Shown: positions 10,126-16,814 of the stretch, one piece after another
How the letters are laid out: each line of letters opens with the position of its first letter
How positions within the stretch are numbered: the first letter of the stretch is position 1
Assembly: GCA_035547055.1 (NCBI GenBank)
Contig: DASZVN010000160.1
Span: forward strand, 1-18,552
DNA: 18,552 nucleotides
Reading direction: 5' to 3'
From: DASZVN01 sp035547055
Lineage (GTDB): Bacteria; Pseudomonadota; Alphaproteobacteria; Rhizobiales; Methylopilaceae
Notes under the pieces: generated by a model
Database searches by the model: none
Told to the model about the DNA's origin: nothing
The model's input: only the letters and a program-made list of their open reading frames with translations
Program-made: the position numbers and the translations under genes

Positions 10126-11758
10126 GATCTCTCCGGAGGCGGCGCTCCTGGCTCAACGCGCCGGCGCGCGGGAAGGCAGAGGGCCGACGGACACCATCTA
10201 CGCCCTCTCCTCGGCGCCGGGGAAGGCGGGCATCGCCGTGATCAGGGCCTCCGGGCCGGCCGCCGGGGCGGCGCTGGAGGCGCTGGCCGGAGGGCGGCCG
10301 CCGGAGCGGCGGGCGAGCGTGCGGCGGCTGCGCCACCCGGTTTCACGTGAAACATTGGACGAGGCGGTGGTGCTGTGGTTCCCGGCGCCGGGCTCGTTCA
10401 CCGGCGAAGACGCCGCCGAGCTCCACGTTCACGGCGGGCGCGCCACCGTGATGGGCGTGCTGGATGCGCTGGCGCAGGTATCCGGGCTGCGGCTCGCCCG
10501 GCCCGGCGAGTTCGCCCGCCGGGCTTTCGAGGGCGGCCGGCTCGACCTCGCCGAAGCGGAGGCGCTGGCCGACCTGATCGATGCCGAGACCGCCGCCCAG
10601 CGCCGCCAGGCGCTCGGCGGCCTCGACGGCGGCCTCAGCGCCCGCGCGGCGGACTGGCGCGAGCGGCTGGTCGGCCTGATGGCGCTGGCCGAGGCCGCGA
10701 TCGACTTTCCCGACGAGGACGACGTGCCGGGCGGACTCGCCGCCGAGATCGCCGTGGGTGCCGGGGCGCTGGCGGACGAGATCGCCGCCGTGCTCGACGA
10801 CGGCGGCCGCGGCGAGCGGCTGCGGACCGGCGCCACGATCGTCGTGGCGGGGCGGCCGAATGTCGGCAAGTCGACGCTGCTGAACGGCCTCGCCGCCCGC
10901 GAGGTCGCGATCGTCTCGCCCCATCCCGGCACCACCCGCGATACGGTCGAGGTCGCGCTCGACCTCGGCGGCTATCCGGCCACCCTGGTCGACACCGCGG
11001 GCCTTCGCGACAGTGCCGACCCCGTCGAGGCCGAGGGCGTCCGCCGCGCTCGCGCCCGCGCCGCCGCCGCCGACCTCGTGCTCTGGCTCGACGACGACCC
11101 GGCCTTTTCGGACTTGGTTCGCTCCGCGAAACGGGGAGAGAGCGAGTCGCCCGTAGGGCGACCGGGTGAGGGGTACAGCACTTCCGCGAGCCCTCCGCCC
11201 GCGGAGGGCTCGCCCCTCACACCGACCCTCTCGCCGCGAGCGGGGAGTGGGAGTTCCACGACGTCCGAGGCAGGCGCGGCGCCCTTCACCTCTCCCCTTG
11301 CGGGGGAGGTCGAGTCGCTGGCGGCGACCGGCGGCCGGGAGAGGGCACTCCCCTCCCCAACCCTCCCCCGCGAGAGGAAAGGGAGTTCGCCCGGCGCACC
11401 TCTCTGGCGCATCCTCACCAAGATCGACCTCGTGCCCCCCTCGTCCGCGGGCGTGGCGGACTTCGCCGTCTCCTGCCGCACGGGCGATGGCATCGCGGCG
11501 CTGGTCCGGGCGCTGACGGATTGGCTTGCCGGATCGTTCAGGGTCGGCCCGGAGCCTGTCGTCACCCGCGCCCGCCAGCGCGACGCCTGCGCGGTGGCGG
11601 TGGCGGCGCTCCGCCGCGCGGCCGCGGTCGACCTTGCGGCGGAATTCGTGGCAGAAGACCTCCGCCTTGCGGCACGGGCGCTCGGCCGGCTGGCGGGGCG
11701 GGTCGACAGCGAGGACGTGCTCGACCGCGTGTTTTCGGCCTTCTGCATCGGCAAGTGA
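10124..11758 (+). CDS. mnmE: tRNA modification GTPase MnmE, with a ~96-codon in-frame insertion in the G domain
   Basis: MnmE works with MnmG to add the cmnm5 group at U34 of tRNAs. Residues 22-130 form the folate-binding N-domain (TDTIYALSSAPGKAGIAVIR, PGEFARRAF). The G domain has G1 GRPNVGKS (243-250), GTTRD (269-273), DTAG (290-293) and G4 TKID (432-435). The protein ends in the family's FCIGK. Most MnmE proteins are about 440-460 residues; this one is 544. The excess lies mainly between WLDDDPAF (321-328) and PLWRILTKIDL (426-436), that is, between the strand after G3 and G4. It is encoded by palindromic repeats and reads as low-complexity Ser/Pro/Gly/Arg. Homology to the family begins only at codon 22, an ACG preceded by AGAGGG, so the true start is uncertain; the ATG at 10124 is the first standard choice. 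Codons 73-77 contain parS1. Confidence 0.9.
10340..10353. promoter_or_regulatory. parS site 1 (inside mnmE)
   Basis: The perfect 14-base palindrome GTTTCACGTGAAAC, the core of the bacterial parS consensus, lies in the N-terminal part of mnmE and encodes VSRET there. ParB binds such sites to load onto and spread along DNA. With one flanking base each side it reads GGTTTCACGTGAAACA. parA and parB lie about 4.6 and 5.6 kb downstream. Confidence 0.93.
11122..11252. repeat. Family C palindromic block C1, in frame inside mnmE
   Basis: Three nested inverted repeats are visible. GTCGCCC/GGGCGAC at 11146-11152 and 11156-11162 has a 3-base loop. GTGAGGGG (11166-11173) pairs with CCCCTCAC (11213-11220). 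These enclose a strong 13-base-arm hairpin at 11186-11198 and 11201-11213 (arms GCGAGCCCTCCGC and complement, 2-base loop). The outer parts, CGGGGAGAG on the left and CCCTCTCGCCG on the right, are imperfect complements. The composition resembles the common CTCTCCCCGC...GCGGGGAGAG intergenic repeats. Outer limits are approximate. Confidence 0.75.
11287..11385. repeat. Family C palindromic block C2, in frame inside mnmE
   Basis: This second block of the C type starts with a hairpin, CCTCTCCCC (11289-11297) against GGGGGAGG (11302-11309). It then has a GAGTCGC...GCGACCGG stem that parallels the stem in C1, followed by GGGAGAGGGCACTCCCC-type and CCCTCCCCCGCGAGAGG-type inverted runs. C1 and C2 share the CGAGTCGC and GGCGACCGG flanks around unlike loops, so they belong to one family. 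Limits are approximate. Confidence 0.65.
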
Positions 11759-11761
11759 GAC

Positions 11762-11775
11762 GTTTCACGTGAAAC
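11762..11775. promoter_or_regulatory. parS site 2 (mnmE-mnmG junction)
   Basis: A second perfect GTTTCACGTGAAAC lies 3 bases after the mnmE stop. The likely GTG start codon of mnmG (11769-11771) is the centre-right part of the palindrome. With flanks it reads CGTTTCACGTGAAACA. ParB binding here would cover the mnmG translation start. Confidence 0.93.
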
Positions 11776-13730
11776 AGGACCGGGCTGGCAGCTTCGACGT
11801 GATCGTGGTCGGCGGCGGCCACGCCGGCACCGAGGCGGCGGCTGCGGCGGCGCGGCTCGGTGCCCGCACCGCTCTCGTCACCCACCGGCTCGACACCATC
11901 GGCGCGATGTCGTGCAACCCGGCGATCGGCGGCATCGGCAAGGGCCACCTGGTCCGCGAGATCGACGCCCTCGACGGGCTGATGGGCCGCCTCGCCGACG
12001 CCGCCGGCATCCAGTTCCGCGTGCTGAACCGGAGCCGCGGTGCCGCCGTGCGCGGCCCGCGCTCCCAGGCCGACCGCCGCCTCTATGCCGCCGCCGCCCA
12101 GGCGGCGCTCCGCGACCAGCCGGGCCTGACGCTGTTCGCTGGAGAGGTCGACGACCTCGTCCTCGATCACGGCCGCGTCGCCGGCGTCCGCCTCGCCGAC
12201 GGCCGGATGCTCGGCGCCGGCGCCGTCGTCCTCACCACCGGCACCTTCCTCGGCGGGCTGATCCATATCGGCGAGCGCAAGATTCCCGCCGGGCGGGTCG
12301 GCGAGGCTCCTGCCCTCGGCTTGTCGCGGACGCTCGCCGCCGCGGGTTTCGCCCTCGGCCGGCTCAAGACCGGCACCCCGCCCCGGCTCGACGGCGCGAC
12401 GATCGACTTCGCGGCGCTCGCCGAGCAGCCCGGCGACGATCCGCCGGAGCCATTTTCCGCCCTGACGGAAGCCATCACCAACCCGCAGGTCGCCTGCCAC
12501 CTCACCCGCACCACGCCCGCGACCCACGCCATCATCCGCGCCAATCTCGGCCGTGCGCCGATGTATTCGGGCGCGATCCGGGGCCGCGGGCCGCGCTACT
12601 GCCCCTCGATCGAGGACAAGGTGGTGCGCTTCGAGGGTCGCGACGGCCACCAGATCTTCCTGGAGCCGGAGGGCCTCGACGACGGCACAGTCTACCCCAA
12701 CGGCATCTCGACCTCGCTTCCCGAGGAGGTCCAGCACGCGCTGGTCGCGACCATTCCCGGCCTGGAGCACGCCCGGATCGTCAGGCCCGGCTACGCCATC
12801 GAGTACGACTATGTCGATCCGCGCGAACTCCACCCGACGCTCGAGACCAAGCGCCTGCCCGGCCTGTTTCTCGCCGGCCAGATCAACGGCACCACCGGCT
12901 ACGAGGAGGCGGCGGCACAAGGCCTGATCGCCGGCCTCAACGCGGCGCGGCGCGCCGGCGGGGGCGACGGCGCCACCTTCGGGCGGGAGGAAGCCTATCT
13001 CGGGGTGCTGGTCGACGACCTCGTGACTCGCGGCGTCACCGAGCCCTACCGCATGTTCACCTCGCGGGCCGAGTTCCGCCTGACGCTGCGCGCCGACAAC
13101 GCCGACGCGCGGCTGACCGAGCGCGGCATCGTGCTCGGCCTCGTCGGCAGGCAGCGGGCGGCGGTGTGGCGCGACAAGGCGCTGGCGCTGGCCGATGGCG
13201 GCGCCCTCCTCCGCAGCCTGAGCCTGACGCCGGCCGAGGCCGCGGCGCGCGGTCTCAAGGTCAACCAGGACGGCCAGCGCCGCAGCGCCTTCGACCTCCT
13301 GGCGCTGCCGGACGTTTCGATCCCGCGGCTTGCGGCGATCTGGCCAGCGCTTGGCGCGATCCCGTCCGCGATCGCCGAGCCGCTTGCGATCGAGGCCGGG
13401 TACGCAGTCTATCTCGCCCGCCAGGACGCCGATATCGCCGCCTTCCGCCGCGACGAGGACCTCGGCCTGCCCGACGATCTCGACTATGCCGCCGTGCCGG
13501 GGCTGTCGGCGGAAATCCGCCAGCGCCTCGCTGCGGTGCGGCCCGCGACCCTCGGCCAGGCCGGCCGCATCGAAGGCGTGACGCCGGCCGCCGCAACCCT
13601 CCTCGCCGTCCATGCCCGGCGGGCTGGCGCCAAGCCCGACGGGCCCGTCATTGCGAATGAAGCGAAGCAATCCATGGTCGCCGGCACCGGCGGCGCTGGA
13701 CTGCTTCGTCGCTCTGCTCCTTCGCAATGA
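11769..13730 (+). CDS. mnmG: tRNA uridine-5-carboxymethylaminomethyl modification enzyme MnmG (GidA)
   Basis: MnmG is the FAD/NADH partner of MnmE in U34 modification. The 653-residue product has the dinucleotide-binding GGGHAG (15-20), CNPAIGGIGKGHL (49-61), LKTGTPPRLDG, the family signature GRGPRYCPSIEDKVVRF, and the second FAD segment GLFLAGQINGTTGYEEAAAQG. It starts at a GTG inside parS2; no ATG fits, and the upstream ribosome-binding site is weak, so coupling to mnmE (10 bases upstream) is likely. The family is usually about 620-630 residues. The excess is at the C-terminus, where residues 627-653 (VIANEAKQSM... to RRSAPSQ) and the TGA stop are encoded by palindromic element B2. The natural C-terminus has thus been replaced or extended by a repeat. 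Core domains are intact, so function is probably kept. Confidence 0.95.
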   Translation: MKQDRAGSFDVIVVGGGHAGTEAAAAAARLGARTALVTHRLDTIGAMSCNPAIGGIGKGHLVREIDALDGLMGRLADAAGIQFRVLNRSRGAAVRGPRSQADRRLYAAAAQAALRDQPGLTLFAGEVDDLVLDHGRVAGVRLADGRMLGAGAVVLTTGTFLGGLIHIGERKIPAGRVGEAPALGLSRTLAAAGFALGRLKTGTPPRLDGATIDFAALAEQPGDDPPEPFSALTEAITNPQVACHLTRTTPATHAIIRANLGRAPMYSGAIRGRGPRYCPSIEDKVVRFEGRDGHQIFLEPEGLDDGTVYPNGISTSLPEEVQHALVATIPGLEHARIVRPGYAIEYDYVDPRELHPTLETKRLPGLFLAGQINGTTGYEEAAAQGLIAGLNAARRAGGGDGATFGREEAYLGVLVDDLVTRGVTEPYRMFTSRAEFRLTLRADNADARLTERGIVLGLVGRQRAAVWRDKALALADGGALLRSLSLTPAEAAARGLKVNQDGQRRSAFDLLALPDVSIPRLAAIWPALGAIPSAIAEPLAIEAGYAVYLARQDADIAAFRRDEDLGLPDDLDYAAVPGLSAEIRQRLAAVRPATLGQAGRIEGVTPAAATLLAVHARRAGAKPDGPVIANEAKQSMVAGTGGAGLLRRSAPSQ

Positions 13731-13732
13731 CG
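13646..13732. repeat. Family B palindromic element B2, overlapping the mnmG 3' end
   Basis: This 87-base element has 12-base perfect inverted ends (CGTCATTGCGAA and TTCGCAATGACG) and subterminal GAAGCGAAGCA / TGCTTCGTCGC arms that are partly complementary. The centre is a GCCGGCACCGGCGGC run. The right end contains the TGA stop of mnmG (13728-13730). It belongs to the widespread CGTCATTGCGA type of extragenic palindrome. Confidence 0.9.
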
Positions 13733-13750
13733 ACAGAGGGATGGTTCCTC

Positions 13751-14164
13751 TCACAACTCCTTCGCCATGAAGAGGCGCCGATGCTTGCCGCCCATGAACG
13801 GCAGCTCCGCGAAGCAGCGATAGCCGAGCTTTTCGTAGAACGGACGGGCCTGCCAGCTCAGGGTGTAGAGCCAGACGTCGCGAGCCCCGCGGCGGCGGGC
13901 TTCCGCCTCGGCCGCCGCCATCATGGCGCGGCCCCTGCCCCGGCCGCGCAACGGCTCGTCGAGAAAGACGATGTCGAAATAGGCCGAGTCGCCGTTGACG
14001 CGGCCCCACACGCCGCCGCGGAGGAAGCCGTGGTCGTCGCGGAGGGTGACGACCACCGGCTCGCCGCGGCCGACCCCCGCGGCCTCGCGGTTGAAGGCGA
14101 TCAGCGCCTCGACCAGCGTCTTGAAGATCTCGCCCTCGTCGTCCTTCTCGACCGCGATCTGCAT
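13751..14164 (-). CDS. GNAT-family N-acetyltransferase
   Basis: This 137-residue protein belongs to the Gcn5-related acetyltransferases. The acetyl-CoA pyrophosphate loop reads RGRGRGRA (73-80) after the strand YFDIVFLDEPL. The helix MMAAAEAEARRRGA, the strand DVWLYTL (96-102), and the family-typical QARPFYEKLGYRCFAEL (105-121) follow. The substrate is unknown. The ATG at 14164 is chosen because the fold starts there and GAGGGG lies about 5 bases upstream; the open frame upstream of it runs through repeat A4 and is not coding. It is antisense to, and sits between, mnmG and rsmG, which are usually adjacent. It is flanked by palindromic elements B2 and A4. Codon use looks like its neighbours. 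Confidence 0.88.
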   Translation of the reverse strand: MQIAVEKDDEGEIFKTLVEALIAFNREAAGVGRGEPVVVTLRDDHGFLRGGVWGRVNGDSAYFDIVFLDEPLRGRGRGRAMMAAAEAEARRRGARDVWLYTLSWQARPFYEKLGYRCFAELPFMGGKHRRLFMAKEL

Positions 14165-14189
14165 CGTGTCCCCTCGTCGGCGCCATTTC

Positions 14190-14311
14190 GTAGGGTTGGC
14201 ATCGCTCCTGCAATGCCCACGACGCAAGTCGGGCAGGCCCGACTTGCGCACGGCGGACGGCCAACACGGGCAAGCTCGTGTGGGTGGGCAAGCTGCGCTT
14301 GCCCGCCCTAC
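14190..14311. repeat. Family A palindromic element A4 (four hairpins)
   Basis: This 122-base element runs from GTAGGG to CCCTAC and contains four successive hairpins. The first is a degenerate GGCATCGC/GCAATGCC (about 14198-14218). The second has 12-base arms at 14223-14234 and 14237-14248 (CGCAAGTCGGGC and complement, loop AG). The third is ACACGGGC (14264-14271) against GCTCGTGT (14274-14281), loop AA, with one G-T pair. The fourth is GGGCAAGC (14286-14293) against GCTTGCCC (14297-14304), loop TGC. It fills the gap between the divergent GNAT and rsmG genes, and its right end touches the rsmG Shine-Dalgarno sequence. Promoters for both genes must lie in or beside it. Confidence 0.9.
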
Positions 14312-14331
14312 AAAGGAGGCCGCCGGCGACC

Positions 14332-14997
14332 ATGACGCGCGACGACTTCGCGGAGGCCGAGGCGGCCTGCCCGGCCGTTTCACGTGAAACCTGGGAGCGG
14401 CTTCGGATCCATGTCGATCTGCTGCACCGCTGGCAGCCGACGCTGAACCTGGTCGCGCCGAGCACCCTGTCCCATGTCTGGACCCGCCACGTCGCCGACA
14501 GCCTCCAGCTCCTGCCGCTGGCTCCAGAGGCCGGGCGCTGGGCCGATCTCGGTTCGGGCGGCGGCTTTCCGGGCCTCGTCATCGCGATCGCCCTCGCGGG
14601 CCGCGACGGCGCCATGATCGAGCTGGTCGAGAGCGATCGCCGCAAGGCGGCCTTCCTGGCAGCCGCCGTCCGCGAGACCGCCGCGCCCGCCCGGGTCCAT
14701 GCCGAGCGGATCGAGGCCTGGGCGGCGCATTGGTCCGAGCCGGTCAAGGTCGTCACGGCGCGGGCCCTGGCGCCGCTGGAGCGTCTGATCCCCTTGGCGC
14801 TGCCGCTGCTGGGCCGCGGAGCCGTCGGCCTGTTCCCCAAAGGGAAGAGCGCGGCCGAGGAATTGACGGCTGCGTCGCGCGGTTGGCACTCTTCTCATCG
14901 TATCGTGCCGAGCGCGACTGATTCGGCCGCGGGCATCGTGGTGCTGTCCGATGTTCGCCCGCGCCGGACGCCGCCGCAGGAAGGCCGCCCGCCGTGA
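14332..14997 (+). CDS. rsmG: 16S rRNA (guanine527-N7)-methyltransferase RsmG (GidB)
   Basis: RsmG methylates N7 of G527 in 16S rRNA using S-adenosylmethionine. The 221-residue product has NLVAPSTL and VWTRHVADSLQLLPL (39-63), the SAM-binding motif DLGSGGGFPG (72-81), and VVTARALAPLERLIPLA followed by GLFPKGKSAAEEL. The length is normal. The ATG at 14332 follows an AAAGGAGG at 14312-14319; the 12-base spacing is rather long, but no better start exists. Residues 16-20 are VSRET, encoded by parS3. The stop overlaps the parA start by four bases (GTGA), so rsmG, parA and probably parB form one unit. Because a reversed GNAT gene separates it from mnmG, rsmG needs its own promoter, and the only space is around element A4. 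Confidence 0.95.
   Translation: MTRDDFAEAEAACPAVSRETWERLRIHVDLLHRWQPTLNLVAPSTLSHVWTRHVADSLQLLPLAPEAGRWADLGSGGGFPGLVIAIALAGRDGAMIELVESDRRKAAFLAAAVRETAAPARVHAERIEAWAAHWSEPVKVVTARALAPLERLIPLALPLLGRGAVGLFPKGKSAAEELTAASRGWHSSHRIVPSATDSAAGIVVLSDVRPRRTPPQEGRPP
14377..14390. promoter_or_regulatory. parS site 3 (inside rsmG)
   Basis: The third perfect GTTTCACGTGAAAC lies 45 bases into rsmG and encodes part of VSRET. With flanks it reads CGTTTCACGTGAAACC. It is about 600 bases upstream of parA. Confidence 0.93.
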
Positions 14998-15800
14998 CCG
15001 AAATGTCCGGACCAAGAGTCCTCGCCGTCGCCAACCAGAAAGGTGGTGTCGGCAAGACCACGACCGCGATCAATCTCGGCACTGCTCTCGCCGCGATCGG
15101 CGAGCGGGTGCTGATCGTCGATCTCGACCCGCAGGGCAACGCCTCGACCGGCCTCGGCATCGAGCGGCGTGACCGCGCCCGCTCGACCTACGACGTGATG
15201 GCGGGCGATTCGGGCCTCGGCGCGGTGATCCTGCCGACCGCGGTGCCCGGCCTCGACGTTGCGCCCTCGACCATGGACCTCCTCGGCATCGAGCTCGAGA
15301 TCGCCTCCTCGCGCGACCGCGCCTTCCGCCTGCGCGACGCCATCCGCGAGCTCGGCCGTAGCGCCGGCGCGCCCTACAGCTATGTCCTGGTCGACTGCCC
15401 GCCGTCGCTGAACCTTCTCACCATCAACGCCCTCGCGGCGGCCCACGCCATCCTGGTGCCGCTGCAATGCGAGTTCTTCGCGCTGGAGGGGCTGTCGCAA
15501 CTTCTCCGGACGGTCGACCAGGTGCGCGAGGCGCTGAATCCGGATCTCGCGATCCACGGCATCGTGCTGACGATGTACGACTCGCGGAACAACCTGTCGG
15601 CGCAGGTGGTGGCCGATGTCCGCCAGTTCATGGGCGACAAGGTCTACGACACCGTGATCCCGCGCAACGTCCGGGTGTCCGAGGCGCCGTCGCACGGCAA
15701 GCCAGTCCTGCTCTACGACCTCAAATGCACTGGCAGCCAAGCCTATCTCAGGCTCGCATCCGAGATCATTCAGCGCGAGCGGGCGCTCAGGGCCGCTTAG
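14994..15800 (+). CDS. parA: Chromosome-partitioning ATPase ParA (Soj)
   Basis: ParA is a Walker-type ATPase that binds DNA non-specifically and, stimulated by ParB, moves parS regions apart. The 268-residue product shows the deviant Walker A motif KGGVGKTT (16-23), with its signature lysine at K16, the Walker A' segment VDLDPQGNAS (42-51; D43, D45), and Walker B VLVDCPPSL (131-139; D134). The short N-terminus without a DNA-binding domain marks the chromosomal (Soj-like) type rather than the plasmid P1 type. The GTG at 14994 overlaps the rsmG stop and has GGAAGG 9 bases upstream; an in-frame ATG at 15003 has weaker support. parB follows after a 125-base gap occupied by element B3. Confidence 0.96.
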   Translation: MTEMSGPRVLAVANQKGGVGKTTTAINLGTALAAIGERVLIVDLDPQGNASTGLGIERRDRARSTYDVMAGDSGLGAVILPTAVPGLDVAPSTMDLLGIELEIASSRDRAFRLRDAIRELGRSAGAPYSYVLVDCPPSLNLLTINALAAAHAILVPLQCEFFALEGLSQLLRTVDQVREALNPDLAIHGIVLTMYDSRNNLSAQVVADVRQFMGDKVYDTVIPRNVRVSEAPSHGKPVLLYDLKCTGSQAYLRLASEIIQRERALRAA

Positions 15801-15810
15801 GACATTAGGC

Positions 15811-15901
15811 CGTCATGGCCGGGCTTGGCCCGGCCGTCCACGACTTCCGTCTCCGCAAGTGCCGGAAGTCGTGGATGCCCGCAACAAGTGCGGGCATGAC
15901 G
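15811..15901. repeat. Family B palindromic element B3, between parA and parB
   Basis: This 91-base element has CGTCATG/CATGACG ends enclosing three hairpins in a cloverleaf-like order: GGCCGGGC/GCCCGGCC (15817-15824, 15828-15835), CCACGACTTCCG and complement (15838-15849, 15863-15874), and GCCCGCA/TGCGGGC (15877-15883, 15889-15895). It lies inside the rsmG-parA-parB unit and ends 25 bases before the parB start, just upstream of the parB Shine-Dalgarno. No T-run follows. Confidence 0.9.
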
Positions 15902-15925
15902 GGGCAAGGAATGCGGAGAGAGAAC

Positions 15926-16810
15926 ATGGCGGACGAACGATCGCGCGGCCTCGGGCGAGGTCTTGCGGCCCTTCTCGGCGATGTCGGCGTCGAGGAGCGG
16001 ACGGCACCGCGGAAGCCGGCACCGCGCGGGCTCGCGATCGACCAGATTCGTCCGAATCCCAACAACCCGCGTCGGAATTTCTCCGAGGCGGCGCTGGACG
16101 AACTCGCCGCTTCGGTCCGTGAGAAGGGGGTCGTGCAGCCGATCCTGGTTCGCGCTACCGGCGACGGCTACGAGATCATTGCGGGAGAGCGGCGCTGGCG
16201 GGCGGCCCAGCGCGCCGGCTTGCACGACGTGCCGGTGGTCGTGCTGGAGGTCTCCGAGCGCGAGGCGCTGGAGCTCGCGATCATCGAGAACGTCCAGCGC
16301 AGCGACCTCAACGCCATCGAGGAGGCGGCCGGCTACCAGGTGCTGATCGCGAGCCACGGCTACAGCCCGACCGATCTCGCAAAGACTATCGGCAAGAGCC
16401 GCAGCCATATCGCCAACACGCTGCGCCTGCTGAAGCTTCCGGAGGAGGTGAGGGCGGCGGTCGAGGACGGGCGGCTCAGCGCCGGCCACGCCCGCGCGCT
16501 GATCGGCCTCGACGATGCCGGCGAGGTGGCGCGGCGGGTGATCGCGCATGGCCTGTCGGTACGAGAGACAGAGGCCCTGGTACAGCGGCTTCAGACCCCG
16601 CCGGAGACGAAGTCGATGCCGATGCGGCCGGCATCGGATGTCGGCGATCCAAATGTCCGGTCATTTGAGCGCGAGCTCTCCGAGGCGCTCGGCCTCGCCG
16701 TCAGCGTGGCTCACAAGGGTCCCGGCGGGACGCTGTCGATTCGCTATCGCGACCTCGACCAGCTCGACGCGTTGAAGGCGCTGCTCACCGCAGGGAGGCG
16801 AGGGCGCTGA
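15926..16810 (+). CDS. parB: Chromosome-partitioning protein ParB (Spo0J)
   Basis: ParB is the CTP-dependent clamp that loads at parS, slides along DNA and stimulates ParA. The 294-residue product has the N-terminal ParA-contact motif GLGRGL (8-13), a linker, the ParB/sulfiredoxin-like CTP-binding domain with GERRWRA (87-93) and ENVQRSDLN (121-129), a helix-turn-helix (about 148-168, DLAKTIGKSRSHIANTLRLL) that reads parS, and a C-terminal dimerisation segment ending TLSIRYRDLDQLDALKALL. The ATG at 15926 has GGAGAG 5 bases upstream; an in-frame ATG at 15911 is less likely. Three matching parS sites lie upstream in the window. Element A2 and rho, facing it, follow. Confidence 0.96.
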   Translation: MADERSRGLGRGLAALLGDVGVEERTAPRKPAPRGLAIDQIRPNPNNPRRNFSEAALDELAASVREKGVVQPILVRATGDGYEIIAGERRWRAAQRAGLHDVPVVVLEVSEREALELAIIENVQRSDLNAIEEAAGYQVLIASHGYSPTDLAKTIGKSRSHIANTLRLLKLPEEVRAAVEDGRLSAGHARALIGLDDAGEVARRVIAHGLSVRETEALVQRLQTPPETKSMPMRPASDVGDPNVRSFERELSEALGLAVSVAHKGPGGTLSIRYRDLDQLDALKALLTAGRRGR

Positions 16811-16814
16811 CCCG

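Noticed and set aside
14165..14383. N-terminal extension of the GNAT protein
   Set aside because: The extra frame is a translation of repeat A4 and part of rsmG; the fold starts at the ATG at 14164 with a good ribosome-binding site.
11562..14840. A 1092-residue minus-strand open frame across mnmG, the GNAT gene and rsmG
   Set aside because: It runs antisense to well-identified genes and through two repeats, and has Arg/Gly/Ala-rich composition typical of shadow frames in GC-rich DNA.
15811..15901. tRNA or small structured RNA gene suggested by the cloverleaf-like three hairpins
   Set aside because: No tRNA consensus bases, T-loop or anticodon arm, and the CGTCAT/ATGACG ends match two other elements in the window.
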